64,000 nucleotides of DNA from Paenibacillus soyae. Its GTDB lineage: Bacteria > Bacillota > Bacilli > Paenibacillales > Paenibacillaceae. The notes beneath the pieces are model-generated. The model made no database searches, was not told the DNA's origin, and saw only the letters and a list, made by a program, of their open reading frames with translations. The stretch is taken from positions 62,001 to 126,000 of the forward strand of contig NZ_JANIPJ010000012.1 of assembly GCF_024623455.1 (NCBI RefSeq), read 5' to 3'. Below are positions 23,690-30,756 of the stretch, one piece after another (within the stretch, counting starts at the first letter, position 1; each line of letters begins with the position of its first letter). The position numbers were made by a program, and so were the translations under genes.

Positions 23690-23885
23690 GAAACCGTCAA
23701 ATTAAACAAGTATAACCGAAAGCAATATTGACATTAACGAAAGTTATAATTTACACTTATGTCAGTTGTGGTGTTCAATATATTACCAACATTCATGACA
23801 TATCATGAATAGGCGTACGACCCCCTCGGTCGACCACATTTTTTTGTTGATCCTATAGCACAAATGGAGGAATAGCATAATGGGG
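23690..23885 (+). repeat. Rearranged inverted copy of the reductase/TetR intergenic region
   Basis: Bases 23690-23848 closely match the reverse complement of about 19965-20120, including TTGACA (23728-23733), an 18-bp spacer and TACACT (23752-23757); the ACACTAGTGT palindrome has decayed to ACACTTATGT. The last 35 bases instead match the TetR start region in direct orientation (CACAAATGGAGGAATAGCAT then ATGGGGGAA). The resulting TetR start codes only MGEGRFDRQR before a stop. Confidence 0.85.
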
Positions 23886-23889
23886 GAAG

Positions 23890-24066
23890 GCCGGTTCGAT
23901 CGTCAACGATAAACCGACGACGATGTCCTTGCCGAAGCGCTGCAAGCGGTGTACGACCGAAGCGTTGAAACCCGCTATGATAGGGGAGTATGTCAATCTC
24001 GTTTCAGATGGCGGAATGGTTGGTTACACGGCTTTGGAGTTTGGCGAAAATGTTGAGGGGGAGTAA
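23890..24066 (+). pseudogene. Unassigned open-frame remnant
   Basis: A frame ending at TAA 24064-24066 contains KPAMIGEYVNLVSDGGMVGY, then TALEFGENVEGE. It reads like protein but has no start of its own and joins directly to the chimeric TetR start. Family not recognised. Confidence 0.35.
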
Positions 24067-24069
24067 GGT

Positions 24070-24510
24070 ATGGAAGTTAGCACGGAACGGCTGTTGATCA
24101 TTCCATGCAATGAGGAGAATTACCGTGTGCAATCTCGGCTGTATGAAATGGGGCCTCACATTCTTTCTTATTTGGATCAAGTTAGAGACGATCCGACGAC
24201 AATTGGGTGGGGCGTTTGGTTCGTGCAGCAAAAGGAAAGCCTTCAGGTCATTGGCGACATTGGTTTTAAAGGTAAGCCACATCAACGAACGGTTGAAGTC
24301 GGGTACGGAATGCAGCCTTCGCATCATAACAAAGGTTTTGCGACGGAAGCCGTCAGCGGGCTGTTGCATTGGGCTTTTTCTACGGGACTCGTTGACAGGG
24401 TGATTGCGGAATGTTCGGTCGACAACGGCCCGTCCTTTCGCGTGTTAGAGAAGGTAGGAATGAAGCAAGTTTCCGTAAGTGATGGAATGATATACTGGGA
24501 ACTTTCTTAG
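24070..24510 (+). CDS. GNAT-family acetyltransferase (RimJ/RimL-like)
   Basis: 146 residues with TGAGGGGGAG before the ATG. Acetyl-CoA motif A is VEVGYGMQPSHHNKGFATEA; motif B region is ECSVDNGPSFRVLEKVGMKQ. This is the pattern of ribosomal-protein-alanine-type acetyltransferases and their relatives. The substrate is unknown. It appears intact within an otherwise decayed area. Confidence 0.85.
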   Translation: MEVSTERLLIIPCNEENYRVQSRLYEMGPHILSYLDQVRDDPTTIGWGVWFVQQKESLQVIGDIGFKGKPHQRTVEVGYGMQPSHHNKGFATEAVSGLLHWAFSTGLVDRVIAECSVDNGPSFRVLEKVGMKQVSVSDGMIYWELS

Positions 24511-24563
24511 TAGGGGTTTGCCGAAAGGGCCACGATCGTATTGCGGCCTCGGGAAGTTGATTA

Positions 24564-24821
24564 ATGGGTAATTTACTAAGCTCACTGACGACGGAGTTAC
24601 GGAGAGGGACGCTAACGTTAGCGGTATTAAGCCAACGTCGTCTGGAAAAGCAAGAACTCGTCACGAGCAGTTGGGATACATCCGAGAGTAGGCCACGCCG
24701 TTACTATGAGTTGAGTGAAATCGGCATGGAGATCTATGAACAGTTAAAGAATGAATGGGAAGAAACGACCTGGGAATTGAACGCTTTATCAAAAGGAGTG
24801 GATCCACTTGAATCTGATTGA
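24564..24821 (+). CDS. PadR-family regulator with internal deletion
   Basis: 85 residues versus about 105-115 in the family. It starts MGNLLSSLTTELRRGTLTLAVLSQ and jumps at once to RRLEKQELVTSSWD, missing roughly 35 residues of the winged helix that normally carry the YGY-x-L...LYPLLRRL stretch. The downstream wing SESRPRRYYELSEIG and the C-terminal helix are intact. Reading frame is kept, so a short protein could be made, but DNA binding is doubtful. It overlaps the next gene by 14 nt, the usual PadR/HAAS pairing. Confidence 0.75.
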   Translation: MGNLLSSLTTELRRGTLTLAVLSQRRLEKQELVTSSWDTSESRPRRYYELSEIGMEIYEQLKNEWEETTWELNALSKGVDPLESD

Positions 24822-25827
24822 CATGTATATCCAAGAAGCTACGCGAAGGCTCCCTGAGAAAAGCCGCGCAGATATTGCGCTTAGACTGCGTTCAACGATT
24901 GAAGATATGCTGCCTGACGAATATTCCGAGCAGGAGGTCAAGTTTGCGCTCTCGAAGCTTGGAGATCCGGCGATTCTTGCGAATGGGTACCTGGATCGAC
25001 CGATGTATCTGATCGGGCCGCGTTACTACGATCTGTACATTCAGTTGTTAAAAATGATCTTGCCTATATGCGCGACGATTTCAATCGTATCGGTCGTCGT
25101 TAATCGCATGATTGCAAATGACGGGAGCGAAGCGGCGCTGAATGTCATTCTCGATACGATCGGGCATGGGATCTGGAATGTATTAGGGGTAGCGCTTCAA
25201 GTGTTCTTTTGGGTAACGATCGTGGTTGCTTTCTTGGAACGCGTTCATCATCCCAAAGCATTTGCTAAAGAATTGGAGCCTGACGATATGTACCATATTT
25301 CATATATCCCCAAAGAAAAAAAGATAACCAGGGGGGAAGTGTTCGGCAGTTTAGTGTGGACGGCAATATGGGCATCCGTTTATTTTAATGCCGCCCATCT
25401 AGTAGGGATATACGAGAAAGGTCATGATGGTCTCATTTTCGTAACGCCTACTTTCAATCAAGACGTGCTGCTTTCCTATTGGCCAATGGTGGTCATCGTG
25501 ATCGGCCTTGAAGTGTCCTCGTCCATCTACAAGTGGATCGCCGCGCAATGGACCAGAAAAGTAGCTTGGATGAATGCTGCCTTCCAGCTCATATCTTCTG
25601 TTATCTTTATTTACATGATTAGTGACTCCCAGTTGTTTACTACCGCCTTCGTATCGTATATGACGGATCTATTCGCTATGACGGACAATTCCAAAAGAGG
25701 AATTTACGGGCTGGCGGTCTCTGCATTCGTTATTTACGCTGTAATTGACGCTTACCAAGGGTTTCGCAAAGCAAGTGGGAATGGAAGTGAAACGTCGGAT
25801 CCTCGACAAAATGTAAACAGCAAATAA
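24808..25827 (+). CDS. HAAS-domain membrane protein
   Basis: 339 residues from TTG 24808 with AAAGGAG upstream. An N-terminal helical HAAS-like domain (YIQEATRRLPEKSRADIALR, then TIEDMLPDEYSEQEVKFALSKLG) precedes about seven membrane segments. HAAS proteins are regularly encoded after PadR regulators and are thought to act with them in membrane or stress sensing. The gene appears intact although its partner has lost part of its DNA-binding domain. A terminator follows. Confidence 0.75.
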   Translation: MNLIDMYIQEATRRLPEKSRADIALRLRSTIEDMLPDEYSEQEVKFALSKLGDPAILANGYLDRPMYLIGPRYYDLYIQLLKMILPICATISIVSVVVNRMIANDGSEAALNVILDTIGHGIWNVLGVALQVFFWVTIVVAFLERVHHPKAFAKELEPDDMYHISYIPKEKKITRGEVFGSLVWTAIWASVYFNAAHLVGIYEKGHDGLIFVTPTFNQDVLLSYWPMVVIVIGLEVSSSIYKWIAAQWTRKVAWMNAAFQLISSVIFIYMISDSQLFTTAFVSYMTDLFAMTDNSKRGIYGLAVSAFVIYAVIDAYQGFRKASGNGSETSDPRQNVNSK

Positions 25828-25833
25828 AATACG

Positions 25834-25862
25834 AAAGCCACTTCGGTCCGAAGTGGCTTTTT
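25834..25862 (+). terminator. Intrinsic terminator after the HAAS gene
   Basis: AAAGCCACTT pairs with AAGTGGCTTT around a 7-nt loop, then TTTC. Confidence 0.88.
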
Positions 25863-25916
25863 CATGAATGAATCAACAATGCACGGTGTCAGAACCGTAT
25901 GTATTCGTCCTTGGTA

Positions 25917-26092
25917 ATTCCGATCAAGGATGCGGGGGCAGCTGAATGAATAATAAATGGGTTGTCTATTTGCTCGCCTTGGCGGTATTCTTGATTGGGA
26001 CGGTCGAGCATTTCATAAGCCGCATTATTCAAATGGTGGCCACCGAGCCTAGCGTAACGGCCTCTGCTGCCGGATTGCTTGTCACCGGCGTT
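25917..26092 (+). pseudogene. Second copy of the MerR-end/MFS-start junction
   Basis: This segment repeats about 21963-22131 with few changes, including the overlap GCGGGGGCAGCTGAATGAAT and the first 49 codons of the pump. It breaks off at GTCACCGGCG, where the original continues GTCACCGTAT. The frame runs on to a stop at 26162-26164 without transporter sequence. Confidence 0.85.
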
Positions 26093-26237
26093 ACGTCGAC
26101 CGACTCCGGGAATCGTATCTATTCGCTCCAGATCTTTCTCATAAGGGAGCATCCGATGAAGTAGCACAACTTGCCCACAACGGAACATCATGGTATACCT
26201 CTCTGAAGCTAAAATGTTATTTCAATCATATATGGAA

Positions 26238-26690
26238 ATGAGTGATCGGCGAATGGAAGCAAACAAGGAACTGAGTATCAGCCAAGTTGCCAAGAATACC
26301 GGCCTGAGCCCCCACGCCCTACGATTCTATGAGCGTGAAGGACTTCTGCTGTCGGCGCAGGTTATGCGCGGCAACAGAGGGCATAGGCGCTACAGTCAGT
26401 CAGATGTCGAATGGCTCGACATTTGTATCAAGCTTCGAGCTTCAGGAATGCCGCTTGCCCAGATCAAACGATTCGCTGAGCTGGTTCGCCGAGGGCAAGG
26501 AAACGAACATCTGCGTTTGGAAATTCTTCGGGAGCACCAACGGCGGGTTGTCGCTCAGATGGATCAATTAAAAGACTGCCTCGATCTCATAAACTGGAAA
26601 GTCGGTGTTTACGAAGAACATCTCAAGCAAGGCACCGCGCAGCTCCTTTGGACTGGATGTGATCCAGACGATGCGCCTTCTGATGCTTGA
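26238..26690 (+). CDS. MerR-family regulator (AdhR-like)
   Basis: About 150 residues; the frame opens at 26190 but the domain begins ELSISQVAKNTGLSPHALRF, so ATG 26238 or 26253 is more natural. MerR winged helix (YEREGLLLSAQVMRGNRGHR, then RYSQSDVEWLDICIKLRASG), then a dimerisation helix ending KVGVYEEHL. There is no cysteine-rich metal tail; one Cys lies in the C-terminal GCDPDDA. Resembles aldehyde-responsive AdhR regulators. The SDR just downstream has a MerR-type promoter, so it is the likely target. Confidence 0.8.
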   Translation: MSDRRMEANKELSISQVAKNTGLSPHALRFYEREGLLLSAQVMRGNRGHRRYSQSDVEWLDICIKLRASGMPLAQIKRFAELVRRGQGNEHLRLEILREHQRRVVAQMDQLKDCLDLINWKVGVYEEHLKQGTAQLLWTGCDPDDAPSDA

Positions 26691-26703
26691 TCTGGATTGA
26701 CTC

Positions 26704-26734
26704 TTGACATAGAGTACGCTCTAAGTTGTACGAT
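26704..26734 (+). promoter_or_regulatory. MerR-activated promoter of the SDR gene
   Basis: TTGACA (26704-26709) and TACGAT (26729-26734) are 19 bp apart, with the inverted repeat TAGAG-TACG-CTCTA centred in the spacer. This is the standard MerR activator geometry. It lies between the MerR stop and the SDR start. Confidence 0.8.
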
Positions 26735-26759
26735 CCAGATATGTCTTGTTAGGAAAGGA

Positions 26760-27746
26760 ATGGTAAACATTAATCAACAAAGGGATTCAAGAACGGCGCA
26801 ACATTCAATCGGCTCAGGATTCGGCTATCGCAGCACCGCTGAAGAGGCGCTGCTCAATCTCGATTTATCGGGGCGCACGGCGCTTGTGACTGGGGGATAT
26901 TCGGGGTTGGGCTTGGAAACGACACGGGCGCTTGTCAAAGCAGGAGCGCGCGTCATCGTACCGGCTCGCAGGGTGGACACCGCAGAACGCGCTCTCTGTG
27001 GCCTACAAAACGTAGAGATCGAGGAGTTGGACCTCTCGGATCTCGCAAGCATCCAAGCTTTCAGTCGTCGGATTCTCGGCAGGGGCCGGGGGCTGGACAT
27101 GGCTATTCTTAGCGCTGGGATCATGGCTTGCCCAGAAACGAAAGTAGGACTCGGCTGGGAGGCGCAATTCGCGATCAACCATCTCGGGCACTTCGCCTTA
27201 ATCAACTCGATATGGCCAGCATTAGTTGCCGAAGGAGGAGCGCGTGTCGTATCCGTGTCATCGGGCGCCCATCACATTACCCCGATCCGATGGCATGACG
27301 TTCATTTTGAGCAAGGTTATGACAGGTGGCAGGCGTACGGGCAATCCAAAACCGCCAACATTTTGTTCGCCGTTGAACTCGACAAGCGCGGCGCAAGTCA
27401 AGGGGTTCGTGCCTTTGCGGTTCATCCAGGGTCCATTCTGACTCCGCTCCAGCGCCATTTTTCGAAGGATGAATTGGTTTCGTTCGGCTGGATTGACGAG
27501 CATGGAGCGCCTGCGGATCCAAGCTTCAAGACACCTCAGCAAGGCGCTGCTACACAAGTATGGGCTGCAACTTCTCTCCAACTCATAGGTCTTGGCGGGG
27601 TCTATTGTGAGGATTGTGACATCGCGGAACTCGCTCGAGAAGGAGTTCCGAACGGTGTCAAGGACTACGCTGTTGACCCTCTGGAGGCTTTGCGATTGTG
27701 GAATCTCTCTGTAGAGCTCACATCAGTCGACATTTCGGGTTCATGA
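26760..27746 (+). CDS. Short-chain dehydrogenase/reductase (retinol-dehydrogenase-like)
   Basis: 328 residues. ATG 26760, after AGGAAAGGA, is preferred over 26697, because the promoter lies between them. The cofactor motif is TGGYSGLGLET; NHLGHFALIN and the catalytic VSVSSGAHH then YGQSKTANILFAVEL follow. The extended C-terminus ends YAVDPLEALRLWNLS. This is the long-form SDR group close to retinol and protochlorophyllide reductases; NAD(P)-dependent, substrate unknown. Control by the upstream MerR regulator suggests an aldehyde or electrophile response. Confidence 0.88.
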   Translation: MVNINQQRDSRTAQHSIGSGFGYRSTAEEALLNLDLSGRTALVTGGYSGLGLETTRALVKAGARVIVPARRVDTAERALCGLQNVEIEELDLSDLASIQAFSRRILGRGRGLDMAILSAGIMACPETKVGLGWEAQFAINHLGHFALINSIWPALVAEGGARVVSVSSGAHHITPIRWHDVHFEQGYDRWQAYGQSKTANILFAVELDKRGASQGVRAFAVHPGSILTPLQRHFSKDELVSFGWIDEHGAPADPSFKTPQQGAATQVWAATSLQLIGLGGVYCEDCDIAELAREGVPNGVKDYAVDPLEALRLWNLSVELTSVDISGS

Positions 27747-27778
27747 GAACGTCACTGTTCTTGGTTTACAGACTCTAA

Positions 27779-27865
27779 CCGAATGAAGAGCCGGAAGGCA
27801 CGTATAGCTGTTCATTCGGTAATTGGAAGGCGCCTAACTCCATTTTTCTTTCTGGAGCTAGGCGC
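27779..27865 (+). terminator. Two hairpins after the SDR gene
   Basis: CCGAATGAA (27779-27787) pairs with TTCATTCGG (27811-27819). Next, GCGCCTAACTCCA (27830-27842) pairs with TGGAGCTAGGCGC (27853-27865), one mismatch, followed by AATTTTG. The second is the better terminator. Confidence 0.7.
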
Positions 27866-27904
27866 AATTTTGCGTTCGGAATGTGGTAAAACAATAAATA
27901 TCTG

Positions 27905-27986
27905 CTGAAAAATAAAGTTTAGACTGAAAAATAAAGTATTAGACCGTGAAAATAAAGTTGTAGACTGACCGTAGCCGTTAAGCTAC
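27905..27986. repeat. Tandem A/T-rich repeats next to a small hairpin
   Basis: Three near-copies of TGAAAAATAAAGTTTAGAC with a period of about 19-22 bp (27905-27966) are followed by the hairpin CCGTAGC/GCTACGG (27969-27988 region). The array is like iterons or the repeated termini of some insertion sequences. No transposase frame is adjacent. The rest of 27746-28174 holds no gene. Confidence 0.6.
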
Positions 27987-28174
27987 GGGCAGGATAACGT
28001 GGAAAATGAAGGTTAATTTCGGAATATACATCTCTAACTTTAAGTGAATGATTCCCACACATAGTTCCAACAAGTAAAAAAGACATATACACGAAATGAA
28101 ACAACTTAGTTATCGATCAGTGTACAACTTCTCCCTGGTAAAAAGCGTCTTAACCATTTAAAGGAGGCATGTTG

Positions 28175-28594
28175 ATGTTAAAAAGATTATTGATGTATTT
28201 GTCATTGATATGCTTATTTTATCTTTCTTATTGGGCTGGATTTTATGCTTATGAGAAGACACTCTGGTTTGGCTGGAAACAAACACTCGGAGGGGATAAG
28301 CAAGCGGTTATTTTTTGGTCTTCAATTGCTTATATAATCATACTCGTTCCATTATATCTTCTTATTTGTTATGTTGTTAAGATTAAAGTAAAACGTAAAT
28401 ATTTCCGTTTGTTTATTTATCCCTTATTTTGTTCATTGTCGTTTATATTACCTACGATCTTTATTACGACGATCTTTGGAGGCAGCAGTATACTATCTCC
28501 AGAATCACAGTTATTTTACTCATTTTTCGCTTCTTCAGGGATCATTTTTGGTATAGGTTACGGGATTATTTCACTGGTGTTTGATGTAAGCTAA
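28175..28594 (+). CDS. Four-helix membrane protein of unknown function
   Basis: 139 residues from ATG 28175, which is 7 nt after AAGGAGG; ATG 28169 is too close to it. Four hydrophobic segments (LLMYLSLICLFYLSYWAGFY, SSIAYIIILVPLYLLICYVV, FIYPLFCSLSFILPTIFIT, and a C-terminal one). Base composition is clearly more AT-rich than the flanking genes, which suggests recent transfer. Family not recognised. The lipoprotein gene downstream has the same AT-rich character. Confidence 0.65.
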   Translation: MLKRLLMYLSLICLFYLSYWAGFYAYEKTLWFGWKQTLGGDKQAVIFWSSIAYIIILVPLYLLICYVVKIKVKRKYFRLFIYPLFCSLSFILPTIFITTIFGGSSILSPESQLFYSFFASSGIIFGIGYGIISLVFDVS

Positions 28595-28666
28595 ATGGCA
28601 GATTTGCACAACTTCCCAGACAGTTTTTACGTCATGAATTAAAATGAGCAAAATGGGGGGGATATC

Positions 28667-29068
28667 TTGAACAAGCTAGGATTTTTTACAATACTGTTTC
28701 TTATAACATTAACAATGACTGGCTGTGGTTTATTTGAATCTAAAAATGATATTTCTATCGAGATGGTAGCGTTTGGTAGCCTTACGAATGAAGAAAAGGA
28801 GCGAATACCAGTAAGCCCTAAAGATTCTACTGTAAAGAAAGTGTCCGTTAATGGTGAAATAAAATCTGTAATTGATAAGAACTATAATAAAGAAGAGGTC
28901 TATTCAGTTACATTTAATCATACTGAAACTAGCTCTACTGGAAGACTTATAGTATTTGTTGATTTGGATAAAAAAACAGTTGTTGGTAAGAATTCTTTAT
29001 TGCGGGAGACGATAGTTCAACGATTGAGGGAGCAGTTTGCCGCTGCGGCAGCTGCTTCTTTTTATTGA
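28667..29068 (+). CDS. Small lipoprotein of unknown function
   Basis: 133 residues from TTG 28667 after GGGGGG. Signal sequence with lipobox LTMTGC gives Cys at about residue 20, so it is a membrane-anchored lipoprotein. The mature part is polar, mixed beta, with no recognised motif. Its last 20 codons run through a GC-rich hairpin (GCCGC/GCGGC near 29040-29054) followed by TTCTTTTT, giving an odd AAAAAASFY tail; the gene may have been joined to a foreign terminator. AT-rich like its neighbour. Confidence 0.65.
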   Translation: MNKLGFFTILFLITLTMTGCGLFESKNDISIEMVAFGSLTNEEKERIPVSPKDSTVKKVSVNGEIKSVIDKNYNKEEVYSVTFNHTETSSTGRLIVFVDLDKKTVVGKNSLLRETIVQRLREQFAAAAAASFY

Positions 29069-29612
29069 ACTATTGGGCAGCATAAACAAAAAGAAGGATA
29101 ATAACGTGATTCATGCGAATAAATTTACTGTTTAGGTGCTAAAGAAAATGATAGCAAAAATCAAGGGACTATAACGGTAACTATATAATCTTTAAATTAG
29201 GTGATGAAATGAACCATGAAATACAAATTCGTGAAGCAAATGAAAAAGGTGACTTTTCTGAATGGAATCTTCCTGGTTCAGAGCAAACATTCAATTGAAT
29301 TTTTCTAATACAATCAACTTGGATTGAATAATGCAACTAGTATGGGTTGAACGGACACGACACCAGAAATCACCAGGCTCCCGGATTGAACCTATATACT
29401 TTTTCACAAAACTCGTATTTTGTACATATGTATATATACCGTGGAAAGGCCTTTTTGTATCGTGATTTTTTCTTTTTCCTCTTAGTGTGGCCGGCTGCCG
29501 TCTTGTCGTGGTGCTATCGTCTCCCGTTAACGTAACGATTCTAATATTCTCATCGAATTTGGCGCTAAATTCTTTTCGGCCTATTCACTCTAGTCATGTG
29601 AGTGCACATCAC
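29069..29612. other. AT-rich gap with only short remnants
   Basis: A 29-codon frame (MNHEIQIREANEKGDFSEWN..., about 29211-29298) has GGTGATGAA before its ATG but ends early. No convincing gene is present. Composition shifts sharply near 29540, where more GC-rich sequence resumes. Confidence 0.4.
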
Positions 29613-29946
29613 TTACCTGTCGGGATAGCAGCCATGATGTTTTAAATATCCCGGCGCTCCAATCGAGACGGTCGTCAAATAGAAATACCGTTTCTCGAGC
29701 TCCTGGTTCTCCACGCTCATATCTAGAAAGCCCGGGTCCTTCATAAGGTCATCATTTATGATGCCTTCGCGCCAGAAACCAAACTCAAGTTCTTGAATGG
29801 TACAGCATCTTGATATAACTAGCCGCTATGCCATCGTTAAGCCTCCAATCAACGAGGTCAAGAAAAACCTGATCGACCTCTGGCTTGCTCATTCCCAGCA
29901 GAAAGGGACCAATTCCGACATGCGGCGTGATAATAATTTCGTCCAT
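29613..29946 (-). pseudogene. Frameshifted small protein gene
   Basis: With AAAGGAG upstream the frame reads MDEIIITPHVGIGPFLLGMS then KPEVDQVFLDLVDWR and stops after YHSRT (29785). Without the stop, a shifted frame continues EFGFWREGIINDDLMKDPGF, DMSVENQELEKRYFYLTTVS and ends CYPDR at 29613-29615. Both parts look like one protein of about 110 residues broken by one frameshift. Possibly an immunity-type or SMI1-like small protein; the family is not certain. Confidence 0.55.
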
Positions 29947-30026
29947 TGCAGACTCCTTTCAAAGTCAGTTTCTCTTGTCCAGTATAAGGATTCCTAACAT
30001 AAACTCCCTTTAGCTTAATGAAAAAA

Positions 30027-30054
30027 GAGCAGCTAGCGCGATGGCAAACTGCTC
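30027..30054 (-). terminator. Intrinsic terminator of the SRPBCC gene
   Basis: GAGCAG (30027-30032) pairs with CTGCTC (30049-30054). On the minus strand it is followed by a run of six T. Confidence 0.75.
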
Positions 30055-30095
30055 CTGGTGCTCTGAACTTACTTCTCCCGTTAATAACATCTTCA

Positions 30096-30521
30096 TTACT
30101 GTTCTGCTAATTGCTTAATTCTGTCTAAAGTCTCTTCCCAGTTTTTATCCGAGTGCTCATACATCGTCGGTGTAGAAAAGTTACGGTGCGTTAAACTAAG
30201 TGTCGTATTTTCGTGATTATCAAATAATTGAAACGTAATATTTGAGTAATTTTCCGGAGTGTCTGGAGTTTCCGAAAACCCACTCCAATAATCATAAGAA
30301 AAAGTATCCAGTTCCTTGAATTTCAATACGTGTCCCTTATCGGTAAAGTTTTTTCCGTCCCATGAAAATGAAAATGTGATCGTACTGCCTTCTCTCCAGT
30401 CCGTTTCAATATTTACACCTAACCAATCTCTGATGTAATTAGGATCAGTTAATACGTTCCAAACAACATGCTTATTTGCTTTAATATCCCTGTTTTTTTC
30501 AATTATCAAATCCATTGTCAC
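30096..30521 (-). CDS. SRPBCC/AHSA1-family protein
   Basis: 141 residues from GTG 30521, 6 nt after GGGAGG. It has the START/Bet v1-like pattern of Aha1-related proteins: IEKNRDIKANKHVVWNVLTD, PNYIRDWLG, then FSFSWDGK and WEETLDRIKQLAEQ at the end. These are small ligand-binding beta-grip proteins, often encoded with ArsR regulators; none is here. A near-consensus promoter lies 45 bp upstream and a terminator follows, so it is monocistronic. Confidence 0.85.
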   Translation of the reverse strand: MTMDLIIEKNRDIKANKHVVWNVLTDPNYIRDWLGVNIETDWREGSTITFSFSWDGKNFTDKGHVLKFKELDTFSYDYWSGFSETPDTPENYSNITFQLFDNHENTTLSLTHRNFSTPTMYEHSDKNWEETLDRIKQLAEQ

Positions 30522-30565
30522 CTAGTTCCTCCCTTGTAAAAAACTCGAACATTTGTTCCGTTTTT

Positions 30566-30594
30566 ATTGTATACATCCTTCTGCCAAATGTCAA
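30566..30594 (-). promoter_or_regulatory. Promoter of the SRPBCC gene
   Basis: On the minus strand TTGACA (30589-30594), 17 bp, TACAAT (30566-30571). Confidence 0.82.
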
Positions 30595-30756
30595 TTTTTC
30601 CCTCGAAAGTACCCTCTGCCCGCTTAATGACAACACCTTTATTATCGGATATTTGGAACATTCGGCTAAGGATATAAGTTCTTGTCCTTTGACATTTTTC
30701 CTCTTTTATACAAAGCAAAATAGCCGCGATTTCCGCGACTACTTGACCTTGTATAT

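Noticed and set aside
29347..29535. 62-codon frame in the AT-rich gap
   Set aside because: No ribosome site, odd composition, no conserved-looking segment.
30518..30718. Minus-strand open frame of 66 codons upstream of the SRPBCC gene
   Set aside because: A near-perfect promoter (30566-30594) lies inside it, it has no ribosome site and no recognisable motif.
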